Shown in pieces: positions 28,633-37,196 of a DNA stretch of 64,000 nucleotides (the stretch's first letter is position 1; the number at the start of each line of letters is the position of its first letter). Origin of the DNA: Pseudomonas canadensis. Lineage in GTDB: Bacteria; Pseudomonadota; Gammaproteobacteria; Pseudomonadales; Pseudomonadaceae. The translations under genes were made by a program, and so were the position numbers. The notes under the pieces were generated by a model, which was not told the origin of the DNA, ran no database searches, and saw nothing but the letters and a program-made list of their open reading frames with translations. The stretch spans positions 372,001 to 436,000 of the forward strand of contig NZ_AYTD01000017.1 of the NCBI RefSeq assembly GCF_000503215.1. The letters are read 5' to 3'.

Positions 28633-30024
28633 ATGGCATTTCGCGCTTTACCTTTGCTTGCGCTCTCGGCGGCGTTGTTGTCGGGCTGTTCGATGTTCCG
28701 CAGCTATGACACCGAGTTGCAGGCTACCAATCAGCAGTTGGCCACCGGGAATGTCGACGCGGCGTTGACGCTGTTGGAGAAGAACAACAGCGGTGAAGAC
28801 AAAGACTTGCTCTATTTCTTCGAGAAGGGTGAGTTGCTGCGGGCCAAGGGTGATTTGACGGGGAGTCAGACCGCGTGGCGCAGTGCTGATTTGCAGGTCT
28901 ACAAATGGGAAGAGACGGTCAAGTTCGACAGCGCCAAATACCTGGCCCAGTTCGGCAGTTTCCTCGCCAACGACAAGGTGCGGCGCTACGAAGGCTATGA
29001 CTACGAGAAGGTCATGCTGACCACGCAGATGGCCCTGAACCTGCTGGCCTTGAACGACTTCGATGGCGCGCGCACCGAGATCAAGAAGACCCACGAACGC
29101 GAAGCGGTGATCGCGGACCTGCGGGATAAGGAATACCTCAAGCGCGAGGACGAAGCCGAGCGTGAAGGCGTGACCACCCAGATGAAAGACCTGCGCGGCT
29201 ATCCGGTAGCAGCCCTCGACGCGCCGGAAGTGGTCGGTCTGAAGAACAGTTACCAGAGTGCGTTCAGCCATTACCTGGCCGGTTTCGTCTACGAAGCCCT
29301 GGGCGAAAAAGATCTGGCGGCCCCCGGTTACCGTAAGGCGGCTGAGTTGCGCCCCAATACACCATTACTTGAACAGGCCTTGCTGGACCTGGACAAATCC
29401 AAGGTCGGTGCCGATGAAACCGACGTGCTGATCGTGGTGCAGAGCGGTCTGGCGCCGGCCCGCGATTCGATTCGCCTGCCGATTCCGATCCCGATCAACG
29501 GCAACCTGGTGATCACCCCGCTGTCGTTCCCGGTGATCAAGGCCGACACGTCCACCGCGACCTTCGCCCAGATCGGCGTCGACGGCCAGCAACGGAACCT
29601 CACGGCACTCAACAGCACTACGGCCATGTCCCGCCGTGCCCTGCGCGATGACATGCCGGGGATCATCCTGCGTACCACGGTGCGTGCGGTCAGCCGTGGC
29701 GTGGCGCAAAACAACCTGAACAAGACCAACCCCATGGCGGGCCTGGTGCTGGGTATCGCCTCGGCGGTCACCGAAGGTGCCGACACCCGCACCTGGCGCA
29801 CCCTGCCGGACATGACCCAGGTGACGCGCCTGCGCCTCAAGCACGGCGAGCATCAAGTCAGCCTGCCCAACGCCCTGGGCGGCACCTTGGTGACGGTCAA
29901 GGCTGACCAGCGTTACCAAGTGATCACGCTGCGTGTGGTGGGTAACCAGGTATTCGCTGGTAGCCTGGCCGCTCATGTGGTGCCGAGCACCGCCAACCAG
30001 GCCATCGCCCTCAAACAACCTTAA
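28633..30024 (+). CDS. COG3014-like outer-membrane lipoprotein with TPR-like region
   Basis: Lipoprotein of 463 residues; the signal peptide ends in a lipobox with Cys19 (ALLSGCSMF). The N-terminal half is helical and TPR-like (ATNQQLATGNVDAALTLLEKN, AGFVYEALGEKDLAAPGYRKAAELRP). The C-terminal half is beta-rich (RLPIPIPINGNLVITPLSFP and a Gly-rich segment). I recognise the arrangement as the COG3014 family, which occurs next to YcfL/LpoB-type genes. The function is unknown; its location and partners suggest envelope or peptidoglycan work. It is the first of four closely spaced genes. Confidence 0.85.
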   Translation: MAFRALPLLALSAALLSGCSMFRSYDTELQATNQQLATGNVDAALTLLEKNNSGEDKDLLYFFEKGELLRAKGDLTGSQTAWRSADLQVYKWEETVKFDSAKYLAQFGSFLANDKVRRYEGYDYEKVMLTTQMALNLLALNDFDGARTEIKKTHEREAVIADLRDKEYLKREDEAEREGVTTQMKDLRGYPVAALDAPEVVGLKNSYQSAFSHYLAGFVYEALGEKDLAAPGYRKAAELRPNTPLLEQALLDLDKSKVGADETDVLIVVQSGLAPARDSIRLPIPIPINGNLVITPLSFPVIKADTSTATFAQIGVDGQQRNLTALNSTTAMSRRALRDDMPGIILRTTVRAVSRGVAQNNLNKTNPMAGLVLGIASAVTEGADTRTWRTLPDMTQVTRLRLKHGEHQVSLPNALGGTLVTVKADQRYQVITLRVVGNQVFAGSLAAHVVPSTANQAIALKQP

Positions 30025-30034
30025 GGAGCACGCT

Positions 30035-30406
30035 ATGCGTCATTTTATCCTCGGCGCCTTGGCGCTGGTCCTGCTGGCCGGCTGCGCCACCCCGCCACCC
30101 CCGGAGCCTGGCAGCGCCGCAAGCAAAATCGTGGTGATGGGCAAATTCAAAGGCATCGCCGTCGGCGCCATCCGCGTTGCGCGCGAGAACGGCTTCCTCA
30201 CCGCCAAGGTGCAGTTGAGCAATATCACCAGCAGCAACCAGACGATGTATTACCGCTTCGCCTGGCTAGGCGCCGACGGCTTCCCGGTAGGCGACGAAGA
30301 AACCTGGAAAGTGCTGAGCCTGTACGCCAACCAGGCGACCTTCCTGCCGGCCATTGCCAACCTGCCCCAGGCGGCGGACTTCCGTCTTGAAGTGAAGACG
30401 CCTTGA
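30035..30406 (+). CDS. YcfL-like lipoprotein (DUF1425)
   Basis: A 123-residue lipoprotein with lipobox Cys17 (LALVLLAGCATP), followed by a Pro-rich tether and a small beta-sandwich domain (VQLSNITSSNQTMYYRFAWL, DEETWKVLSLYANQATFLPAIA). This matches YcfL/DUF1425, which in E. coli sits beside lpoB. The ATG at 30035 follows AAGGAG 10 bp after the previous gene's stop. Function is uncharacterised to my knowledge; co-transcription with an LpoB-like gene is the main clue. Confidence 0.85.
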   Translation: MRHFILGALALVLLAGCATPPPPEPGSAASKIVVMGKFKGIAVGAIRVARENGFLTAKVQLSNITSSNQTMYYRFAWLGADGFPVGDEETWKVLSLYANQATFLPAIANLPQAADFRLEVKTP

Positions 30407-30441
30407 GCCGTTCCCCTTTTACGTTTCAGAGAGAATTCCCC

Positions 30442-31029
30442 ATGTTTGCACGCTTCTCGATGCTCGCTGTCGTTGCCCTGCTGGCCAGCGGCTGCTCCAA
30501 CACCTCGCCCGTACTGGGCAGCAAGAACATCAGCTACGGCGATACCAAGGCCGTAGAAACAGTCACCAACGAGTTCGGCTCCACCGACCTGCAGATGATC
30601 GCCGAAAGCATGACCCGCTCCCTCGCCCAATCCGGCATCTTGCAAGGTCGCCCGGTGGTGCAGGTGTATGACGTGAAGAACAAGACCAGCGAGTACATCG
30701 ACACTCGCGAGATCACCACGTCGATCAAGACCCAGTTGATGAAGACCGGCACCGCCCGCTTCGCCAGCGACAACACTGACATGCAGAGCCAGGTCGACCA
30801 GCTCAAGCTGCAGAACCAGAGCGGCCTGTACAAGAAGTCGACCGTCAGCAAGACCGGCAACATGGTCGCCGCCAAGTACCGCCTGGAAGGCTCCATCAGC
30901 TCCATCGTCAAACGCAGCTCGGACTACAAGGACGTGTTCTACAAATTCAGCCTGCAACTGGTGGACGTCGAGAGCGGCCTGGCCGAATGGATGGACGAAA
31001 AAGAAATTCGCAAGACCACGGAGCGCTAA
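30442..31029 (+). CDS. LpoB-like outer-membrane lipoprotein (PBP activator family)
   Basis: A 195-residue lipoprotein with lipobox Cys18 (LLASGCSNT) and a short tether, then the LpoB alpha/beta domain (DLQMIAESMTRSLAQSGI, RPVVQVYDVKNKTSEYIDTREITTSIKTQL, AKYRLEGSISSI, LQLVDVESGLAEWMDEKEIRK). In E. coli, LpoB reaches through peptidoglycan to activate PBP1b. The tether here is much shorter, so it may not span the same distance. P. aeruginosa is known to use the unrelated LpoP for PBP1b, so this protein may have another role. Third gene of the quartet. Confidence 0.82.
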   Translation: MFARFSMLAVVALLASGCSNTSPVLGSKNISYGDTKAVETVTNEFGSTDLQMIAESMTRSLAQSGILQGRPVVQVYDVKNKTSEYIDTREITTSIKTQLMKTGTARFASDNTDMQSQVDQLKLQNQSGLYKKSTVSKTGNMVAAKYRLEGSISSIVKRSSDYKDVFYKFSLQLVDVESGLAEWMDEKEIRKTTER

Positions 31030-31032
31030 GCA

Positions 31033-31773
31033 ATGCGTGCATGGATCGGCATGATCGGCCTGCTGTGCGCCTTTGGCGCCTCGGCCGCCCCGAAGATCGC
31101 GGTGACCGACCTGGCCTACGAGGCGCGGGTCGAGGAATACATCCACCAGGTATCGGCCAGCAACAACTTCCAGGCAAGCAGCCACCACGCCAGCGGTGCG
31201 TCGAACTACAGCGAGTACGAAAGCCGTACCAGCTATATCGAACAGACCGAGCTGCGCAAATTCAGCGGTGACATCAAGGGCGAGATCCTCAAGTCGCGTC
31301 AGTTCCAGCTGGTACAGGGCACGCCCTACACCGCCGATGCCAAGGGTGACGTCTACGACGTGATCAAGCGCATCAAGGCCGGTAACTTCAAGGGCGCCGA
31401 CTATGTACTGTTCGGCACCCTGTCGGACATCGACTTCACCCAGGACATCAACGCCCTGGACCACACCAACAGCTACTCGGCCGTACTGGGCCTGACGTTG
31501 GTGGCGGATTTCAGCCTGATCAATACGCGCACCTACGAGATCACCTCGGCGTTCACCGCCATGGGTGAAGGCCAGGACACCAAGCTAGTGAACAGCCGCG
31601 ATGTACGCGTGAGCCTGAACCGGCCGCGTGTGGTGAAGGAAGTATCGAAAGCACTGGGTGCGGATGTGGCGCGGCAGTTGGCGGAACAGTTGGGTGGCGG
31701 GTATCAAGACCCCGGCCAGCCGCCGCTACGCAACAACCTGCCAAGGGATGAAGCACCGAAGATTTTGCGCTGA
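31033..31773 (+). CDS. CsgG/LpoB-like periplasmic protein
   Basis: A 246-residue secreted protein starting 3 bp after the LpoB-like stop. The signal peptide (about 1-19, AFGASAAPK) has a type I cleavage site; there is no lipobox Cys at the right place. The body resembles the CsgG/HfaB/LpoB fold (PKIAVTDLAYEARVEEYIHQV, RTSYIEQTELRKFSGDIKGEILKS, GADYVLFGTLSDI, VADFSLINTRTYEITSAF). The C-terminus is Pro/Arg rich. It may form a complex with the three upstream lipoproteins. Function unknown; a strong terminator follows, closing the operon. Confidence 0.75.
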   Translation: MRAWIGMIGLLCAFGASAAPKIAVTDLAYEARVEEYIHQVSASNNFQASSHHASGASNYSEYESRTSYIEQTELRKFSGDIKGEILKSRQFQLVQGTPYTADAKGDVYDVIKRIKAGNFKGADYVLFGTLSDIDFTQDINALDHTNSYSAVLGLTLVADFSLINTRTYEITSAFTAMGEGQDTKLVNSRDVRVSLNRPRVVKEVSKALGADVARQLAEQLGGGYQDPGQPPLRNNLPRDEAPKILR

Positions 31774-31801
31774 GCCTAGAACTCACTGCCAACACAAAAC
31801 C

Positions 31802-31833
31802 AATGTGGGAGCGAGCAAGCCCGCTCCCACATT
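31802..31833 (+). terminator. Terminator of the envelope quartet, REP-like
   Basis: AATGTGGGAGCG (31802-31813) pairs with CGCTCCCACATT (31822-31833) around AGCAAGCC, followed by TTTTATT. The sequence is a Pseudomonas REP-like core used as a terminator. Confidence 0.85.
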
Positions 31834-31864
31834 TTTTATTCGGTTTCTTCAGTTGGCGTGCGGT

Positions 31865-32497
31865 TTACGCCGTTGCGCGATGCAAGCTGGCCAGGAAACC
31901 CGCAGCGCCGACAAACAACCCGGCAAACGTACGGTTCATGCGTTTCTGCTGCTTAGGCGTGCGCAACAGGCGCAACACCTTCGACGCCAACCCCGTATAC
32001 CCCGCCATCACCACCATGTCGACGCAGATCATCGTTGCACCCAAGATCAGGTACTGGATCAGCAGCGGCGCCTGCGGGTTCACGAACTGTGGCAGCACCG
32101 CCAGCATGAACACCAAAGCCTTGGGGTTGCTGGCATTGACCAGAAAACCACGGAACATCATCGCCATCGGCTTACCGATCGGGCGCACAGCGGCGTCATC
32201 GGTCATGTCCATGGGCAAGGCGCGCCATTGCTTGATGGCCAGGTACACCAGGTACGCCACGCCAAACCATTTGATCGCATAGAACGCGGTGGAAGATGTC
32301 GCCAGGATGGCACCCAGGCCGCAAGCGACGACGGCAATTTGCATCGCCAGCCCCAGTTGCAGGCCGATGGCGTTCCAGTAGCCGCGCAGGAAGCCGTATT
32401 GCAGGCCGCTGGACATCGAAGCGATGGCGCCGGCGCCGGGGGAAAGGGAGATGATCCAACTGGCCAGGAAAAAGGCCAGCCACGTATCAAGTGCCAT
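31865..32497 (-). CDS. LysE/RhtB-family amino-acid exporter
   Basis: Inner-membrane protein of 210 residues with about six hydrophobic spans. The RhtB signature area SPGAGAIASMSSGLQYGFLRG and NASNPKALVFMLAVLPQFV are visible. Family members export amino acids or homoserine lactones; the substrate is not evident. The ATG at 32497 (MALDTWLAFFLASW) has GAGGTG upstream, and an earlier alternative start adds only four residues. Confidence 0.88.
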   Translation of the reverse strand: MALDTWLAFFLASWIISLSPGAGAIASMSSGLQYGFLRGYWNAIGLQLGLAMQIAVVACGLGAILATSSTAFYAIKWFGVAYLVYLAIKQWRALPMDMTDDAAVRPIGKPMAMMFRGFLVNASNPKALVFMLAVLPQFVNPQAPLLIQYLILGATMICVDMVVMAGYTGLASKVLRLLRTPKQQKRMNRTFAGLFVGAAGFLASLHRATA

Positions 32498-32585
32498 TGC
32501 ACACCTCAAGAGGGAGTTTGCTGTTGTGCCTTAAGCTAACTCCGCCGACCAAAGGCTGGCTATAGTTTTTTACAAGATGTGAATA

Positions 32586-33158
32586 CTAGCGGTCGCCCGG
32601 AAACACGTGAGTACCGGGCCAACGCCGCACAGAGCGCTGAAAGAACAGGCTGTTGGGCACTTGAACCATTGCGCTGTCGGTACCGGCCTCTGCCACTTCG
32701 ACCAGCGTGGTGTAGAGCAGGTTGATCGCCACGACCCGCCCCTTCACCCCCGGTTTGTCGACGGTATCCACCAACTCGACGATATCGCCCAGGCGAAACG
32801 GCCCGACGGTGAAGATCAGAATGGCGCACAGCAGGTTGGACAGTACCGACCACATGGCGAAGAACGCCACGGCGGCAACCGCGACAAACCCCGACAACGC
32901 CGTCCACAACACCGTGGCGGACACACCCAGGCGCCCCAGCACAAAGATCAGCGCACTGCCCATGATCAGCCAGCGCAGACCACCGCGCAGCGGCATCAGC
33001 AGCTGCGGCGGGAACGGGTAACGCTCACCCAGCCGGGTCAGGCCTTTGGCGACAAAACGCTGGGCAAGGTAACCCGCCAGCAGGATCAGCAGGATTTGCA
33101 CGCCAACCCACACGGGCTCGACCCACTGCGTCGGTATCGGCAACTGCAACGCTTCCAT
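32586..33158 (-). CDS. Small MscS-type mechanosensitive channel
   Basis: A 190-residue inner-membrane protein with two or three N-terminal spans and the MscS core: the pore helix FVAVAAVAFFAMWSVLSNLLC is followed by FTVGPFRLGDIVELV, the conserved start of the beta domain. It lacks the long C-terminal alpha/beta domain of E. coli MscS (286 residues), so it is a minimal version. Its start codon overlaps the ABC-F stop (ATGA), indicating coupling with that gene. Confidence 0.87.
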   Translation of the reverse strand: MEALQLPIPTQWVEPVWVGVQILLILLAGYLAQRFVAKGLTRLGERYPFPPQLLMPLRGGLRWLIMGSALIFVLGRLGVSATVLWTALSGFVAVAAVAFFAMWSVLSNLLCAILIFTVGPFRLGDIVELVDTVDKPGVKGRVVAINLLYTTLVEVAEAGTDSAMVQVPNSLFFQRSVRRWPGTHVFPGDR

Positions 33159-35068
33159 CAGGACAGCGCCTCCAGCTCCGCTTGCAGGGTTTCGAGCAAT
33201 TCGAGGGCTTCCATCCAGGTCTCCTCCAATTGCCCTTCACGCACCTTGAGCTTGGCCTGTTCGGCCAGCAGGTCGCGCAACTCATCCTTGCGGGCGGCCT
33301 CGTAGACGGCGCTATCGCCCAGGCTGGCTTCGATCTTGGCCAGGCGCTCATGCACCTTGCCCAACTCGGCTTCCAGCTTGTCAGCCTCACGCTTGTGCGG
33401 CGCCAGTTGCTGACGCAACGCGGCGGCGGCTTGGCGCTGGGCCTTTTTGTCGGTCTTGTCCGGGTTGACCGGGGTGTTGCTGACCGGCGCGTTGCGCAGG
33501 CGGTAGTCCGTCAGCCAGCGCGCGTAGTCGTCCAGGTCGCCGTCGAATTCCTCGACTTTGCCGTCCGCCACCAGCAGGAAGTTATCCGTGGTGCTTTTGA
33601 GCAAATGGCGATCGTGAGACACCACCAGTACCGCGCCGCTGAACTCCTGCAGCGCCATGGTCAGCGCCAGGCGCATTTCCAAGTCCAGGTGGTTGGTCGG
33701 TTCGTCGAGCAGCAGCAGGTTCGGACGGTCCCAGGCGATCAATGCCAGGGCCAGGCGGGCTTTTTCGCCGCCGGAGAAGTTCAGCACCGGCTCGTCGATG
33801 CGCGCGCCACGGAAGTCGAAACCGCCGAGGAAGTCGCGCAGGGTCTGCTCGCGCTCGGTCGGCGCCAGGCGCTGCAGGTGCAGCAACGGGCTGGCCTTGG
33901 AATCGAGAGAGTCCAGCTGATGCTGGGCGAAGTAACCCACCACCGTGTTCTCGCCTCGGGTCAGTCGGCCGGCCAGGGGCGAAAGCTCACCGGACAGGTT
34001 CTTGATCAGCGTCGACTTACCCGCGCCGTTGGGGCCAAGCAAACCGATGCGCGCACCCGGCGTGAGCTGCAGCTTCACTTTTTCCAGGATGGTTTTGTCG
34101 CCGTAACCCAGGCGCGCATCGGAAAGATCCAGCAACGGGCTGGAGATCTTCACCGATTCGCGGAACACGAAGTCGAACGGCGAATCGACATGGGCCGCCG
34201 ACAACTCCTCCATGCGCTCCAGGGCCTTGATCCGGCTTTGGGCCTGGCGGGCCTTGGTGGCCTGGGCCTTGAAGCGGGCGATGTAGCTTTCCATATGCGC
34301 ACGCTGCGCCTGTTGCTTCTCGAACGCTTGCTGCTGCTGGGCCAAGCGTTCGGCACGGGCACGTTCGAACGCGGTGTAGCCGCCACGGTAGAGGGTGATT
34401 TTCTTCTGTTCGACGTGGGCGATGTTGTCGACCACGGCGTCAAGGAAATCCCGGTCGTGGGAAATCAGCAGCAAGGTGCCCTGGTAACTTTTGAGGAAGT
34501 CTTCCAGCCACAGGATCGCATCGAGGTCCAAGTGGTTGGTCGGTTCGTCGAGCAGCAACAGGTCCGAGGGGCACATCAAGGCCTGGGCCAGGTTAAGGCG
34601 CATGCGCCAGCCGCCGGAGAAATCAGCAACCGGGCGGTCCATCTGTTCGTTGGTAAAGCCAAGACCAGCGAGCATTTTGCGGGCGCGGGCGTCGGCGGTG
34701 TAGCCGTCGGCACTGTCGAGTTCCGAGTGCAGGCGGGCCTGGGCGGCGCCGTCCTGGGCTTTCTCGGCCTCGGCCAGGTCGTGTTGCACCTGGCGCAGGC
34801 GCAGGTCGCCATCGAGCACGTAGTCGATCGCGATACGGTCCAGGGTGTCGATCTCCTGGCGCATATGGGCGATGCGCCAGTCGGCCGGCAGCAAGCAGTC
34901 CCCGGAGTCCGGGGTCAGCTCACCCAGCAACAGGGCGAACAACGTGGATTTGCCGGCGCCGTTGGCACCGATCAGGCCGGCTTTGTGACCGGCGTGCAGG
35001 GTCAGCTCGGCGTCTTCGAGAAGACGTTGCGGGCCACGCTGTAATGTTAGGCTTTGAAGTCGGATCAT
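33158..35068 (-). CDS. ABC-F ATPase, YheS-like
   Basis: Soluble tandem ATPase of 636 residues acting on ribosomes. It has two nucleotide-binding domains, with Walker A GANGAGKST (about 33-41) and GPNGAGKST (about 340), signatures FSGGWRMRL and FSGGEKARL, and two LLLDEPTNHLDL blocks. The linker between them is the Gln/Arg-rich P-site tRNA interaction motif (RLAQQQQAFEKQQAQRAHME). The last 100 residues form a coiled coil (LAPHKREADKLEAELGKVHER). The ATG at 35068 begins directly with MIRLQSLTLQRG; the longer upstream frame is unrelated. Confidence 0.95.
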   Translation of the reverse strand: MIRLQSLTLQRGPQRLLEDAELTLHAGHKAGLIGANGAGKSTLFALLLGELTPDSGDCLLPADWRIAHMRQEIDTLDRIAIDYVLDGDLRLRQVQHDLAEAEKAQDGAAQARLHSELDSADGYTADARARKMLAGLGFTNEQMDRPVADFSGGWRMRLNLAQALMCPSDLLLLDEPTNHLDLDAILWLEDFLKSYQGTLLLISHDRDFLDAVVDNIAHVEQKKITLYRGGYTAFERARAERLAQQQQAFEKQQAQRAHMESYIARFKAQATKARQAQSRIKALERMEELSAAHVDSPFDFVFRESVKISSPLLDLSDARLGYGDKTILEKVKLQLTPGARIGLLGPNGAGKSTLIKNLSGELSPLAGRLTRGENTVVGYFAQHQLDSLDSKASPLLHLQRLAPTEREQTLRDFLGGFDFRGARIDEPVLNFSGGEKARLALALIAWDRPNLLLLDEPTNHLDLEMRLALTMALQEFSGAVLVVSHDRHLLKSTTDNFLLVADGKVEEFDGDLDDYARWLTDYRLRNAPVSNTPVNPDKTDKKAQRQAAAALRQQLAPHKREADKLEAELGKVHERLAKIEASLGDSAVYEAARKDELRDLLAEQAKLKVREGQLEETWMEALELLETLQAELEALS

Positions 35069-35118
35069 AATGGCGGCGGAGTCTACCAGCTTCGTTGGCC
35101 GCTGGCTTGGGTGTGAAT

Positions 35119-35586
35119 ATGTACGCTGACCTGTGGAGCTTTGCCCTCTCGACTTACGCCCGCCCAGGGTGCGAAGCCGCTTGCCTGCGTTTGCAGGCGC
35201 AAGGTGCGGACGTGTGCCTGTTGCTGTGTGGCGCGTGGCTGGAACAGCGTGCGGTGACAGTAACCGCCGAACGCATACAGGCGCTGAAGCACATCGCCAG
35301 GCCTTGGCAGACAGACGTGATCGAACCGCTAAGACGGGTGCGCACACAATGGCGCGCCATGGCGCAGCAGGATGAGGATTTGGCTGGGTTGCGCGAGCGA
35401 GTCAAGGCCCTGGAGCTGGACGCCGAACGGCAGTTGCTGGGGCGCCTGGAAGCGTTGGCGCAAACATGGCCTATAGGGAATGCGATAGATCAACTGCACT
35501 GGCTGGAAGGACTGGCAGCTGAGGATGCCGCCAACCTTGACCACGACGCGCTGCAGCAGCTGCGCGTCGTGGTCACCAACGCTTAA
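35119..35586 (+). CDS. TIGR02444-family hypothetical protein
   Basis: Small cytosolic protein of 155 residues, divergent from the ABC-F gene. It begins MYADLWSFALSTYARPGCEAACLRLQ and contains CLLLCGAWLEQR and PWQTDVIEPLRRVRTQWR, the pattern I associate with TIGR02444. No function is known. The ATG at 35119 was preferred to a TTG eight codons earlier because the family begins at the DLW block. Its 3' end overlaps the convergent algP stop. Confidence 0.8.
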   Translation: MYADLWSFALSTYARPGCEAACLRLQAQGADVCLLLCGAWLEQRAVTVTAERIQALKHIARPWQTDVIEPLRRVRTQWRAMAQQDEDLAGLRERVKALELDAERQLLGRLEALAQTWPIGNAIDQLHWLEGLAAEDAANLDHDALQQLRVVVTNA

Positions 35587-37004
35587 GAAGCGCTGGTTGG
35601 AGTGGTGCTTGGCGCTACCGGGGCAGTCGCGCTGCTGGCCGGTGCAGTTGGAGCGGTGGACGCTACCGGGGCAGCAGCAGGCGTTGCTGGCTTGGCCGGT
35701 GCTGGTTTTGCGGCAGTTGGCTTGGCAATGGCTGGCTTCGCAGCGGGTTTTGCAGCGGCAGGTTTAGCAGCTGGCTTCGCGGCTGGTTTCGCAGCAGCAG
35801 GTTTAGCGGCTGGCTTGGCGGCCGGTTTTGCAGCAGCAGGTTTAGCAACTGGCTTAGCGGCTGGTTTCGCAGCAGCAGGTTTAGCAACTGGCTTAGCGGC
35901 AGGTTTCGCAGCAGCAGTTTTGGCAGCTGGCTTGGCGGCTGGTTTCGCAGCAGCAGTTTTGGCAGCTGGCTTGGCGGCTGGTTTCGCAGCAGCAGTTTTG
36001 GCAGCTGGCTTGGCGGCTGGTTTCACAGCAGCAGTTTTGGCAGCTGGCTTGGCGGCTGGTTTCGCAGCAGCGGTTTTAGCAGCTGGCTTGGCGGCTGGTT
36101 TCGCAGCAGCGGTTTTAGCAGCTGGCTTGGCGGCTGGTTTCGCAGCAGCGGTTTTAGCAGCTGGCTTGGCGGCTGGTTTCGCAGCAGCGGTTTTAGCAGC
36201 TGGCTTGGCGGCTGGTTTCGCAGCAGCGGTTTTAGCAGCTGGCTTGGCGGCTGGTTTCGCAGCAGCGGTTTTAGCAGCTGGCTTGGCGGCTGGTTTCGCA
36301 GCAGCGGTTTTAGCAGCTGGCTTGGCGGCTGGTTTCGCAGCAGCGGTTTTAGCAGCTGGCTTGGCGGCTGGTTTCGCAGCAGCGGTTTTAGCAGCTGGCT
36401 TGGCGGCTGGTTTCGCAGCAGCGGTTTTGGCCGCTGGCTTGGCGGCTGGTTTCGCAGCAGCGGCTTTGGCAGCTGGCTTGGCGGCTGGTTTCACAGCAGC
36501 AGTTTTGGCAGCAGGTTTTGCCACAGCTTTAGCAGGTGCCTTGGCAGCAACAGCCTTGCTCGCTGGCTTTTTCGACGCGCTCGCTGCAACCGCTTTTGCA
36601 GGGGTACGAGCACCCAGCACTTTAGCCACAGCTTCCTTCACACGACCAACGCCCTGGGCCAGTTTCAGGCTTTCCTGGGCATCTTTTTTCAGTTGGGAAA
36701 TGTAGGCGCGGGTTTCAGCTTGGCGATCCTTGAGGGCGTCCAGCAGGTCCTCAAGTTCTTTGACAGCGTCTTTGGCTTTGGCTTGTGCCTTGGCCTTGCC
36801 GGCAGTGGCGGCGTCTTGCAGTTTGGTGCGGGATTTGTGCAGCTTTTCTTGCGCTTTACCGCGTTGTTTTTCCAGCTTGGCGAGCAGTTTTTCTGCATCG
36901 GCCAGAGCTTGGGAACAAGCGCTTTCCAGATGTTCGAGCAAGCTGCCCGAGAGTTGTTGGAGTAAGTGCAACGGGGTATTAACAGGCTTCTGTTTGGCCG
37001 ACAT
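35583..37004 (-). CDS. algP: Histone H1-like regulator AlgP with 13-residue tandem repeats
   Basis: DNA-binding protein of 473 residues, known in P. aeruginosa (AlgP/AlgR3) as an H1-like activator of alginate genes. Residues 1-about 120 form a Lys/Glu-rich coiled region (HLESACSQALADAEKLLAKL, KDAVKELEDLLDALKDRQAE). The rest is a basic tail of KPAA/KTAA repeats, mostly a 13-residue unit KPAAKPAAKTAAA, ending in an Ala/Pro/Thr-rich segment. The tail is longer than the P. aeruginosa one as I recall it. ATG follows GGAGGTAAACC, an excellent Shine-Dalgarno. The repeat region is prone to slippage. Confidence 0.93.
   Translation of the reverse strand: MSAKQKPVNTPLHLLQQLSGSLLEHLESACSQALADAEKLLAKLEKQRGKAQEKLHKSRTKLQDAATAGKAKAQAKAKDAVKELEDLLDALKDRQAETRAYISQLKKDAQESLKLAQGVGRVKEAVAKVLGARTPAKAVAASASKKPASKAVAAKAPAKAVAKPAAKTAAVKPAAKPAAKAAAAKPAAKPAAKTAAAKPAAKPAAKTAAAKPAAKPAAKTAAAKPAAKPAAKTAAAKPAAKPAAKTAAAKPAAKPAAKTAAAKPAAKPAAKTAAAKPAAKPAAKTAAAKPAAKPAAKTAAAKPAAKPAAKTAAAKPAAKPAAKTAAVKPAAKPAAKTAAAKPAAKPAAKTAAAKPAAKPAAKTAAAKPAAKPVAKPAAAKPAAKPVAKPAAAKPAAKPAAKPAAAKPAAKPAAKPAAAKPAAKPAIAKPTAAKPAPAKPATPAAAPVASTAPTAPASSATAPVAPSTTPTSAS
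35740..36515. repeat. 39-bp tandem repeats inside algP
   Basis: A 39-bp unit encoding KPAAKPAAKTAAA recurs with very high identity about 15 times from roughly 35911 to 36500, flanked on the left by more diverged copies. At least seven consecutive units near 36060-36420 look identical. Variants differ by single bases, for example agcagttttgg versus agcggtttta. Confidence 0.9.
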
Positions 37005-37196
37005 GGTTTACCTCCTGGCTGACGTGGGTGCGGCTCATACTAGCCCTCTGCTCTTACCGCCGCTAGGGCATGTTGACAGTATCGTTTGCCTTGCGTTGCA
37101 CCGTGTGAAAATTCTTATCGATATAACGAAAATACACGGCACTTTTTGCGCCTTCACACTGGCATAATCCGTCGCACTTTCGGCGGGAGAATGCCC

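Noticed and set aside
35602..36705. A 367-codon plus-strand frame rich in Gly, Ala and Leu
   Set aside because: It is the mirror of the algP repeats; the low-complexity product comes from the repeat, and algP has the proper start, Shine-Dalgarno and homologues.
35583..37004. CRISPR-like periodic repeats around 36 kb
   Set aside because: The repeats are contiguous with no unique spacers and translate to a single protein tail, so this is a coding tandem repeat.
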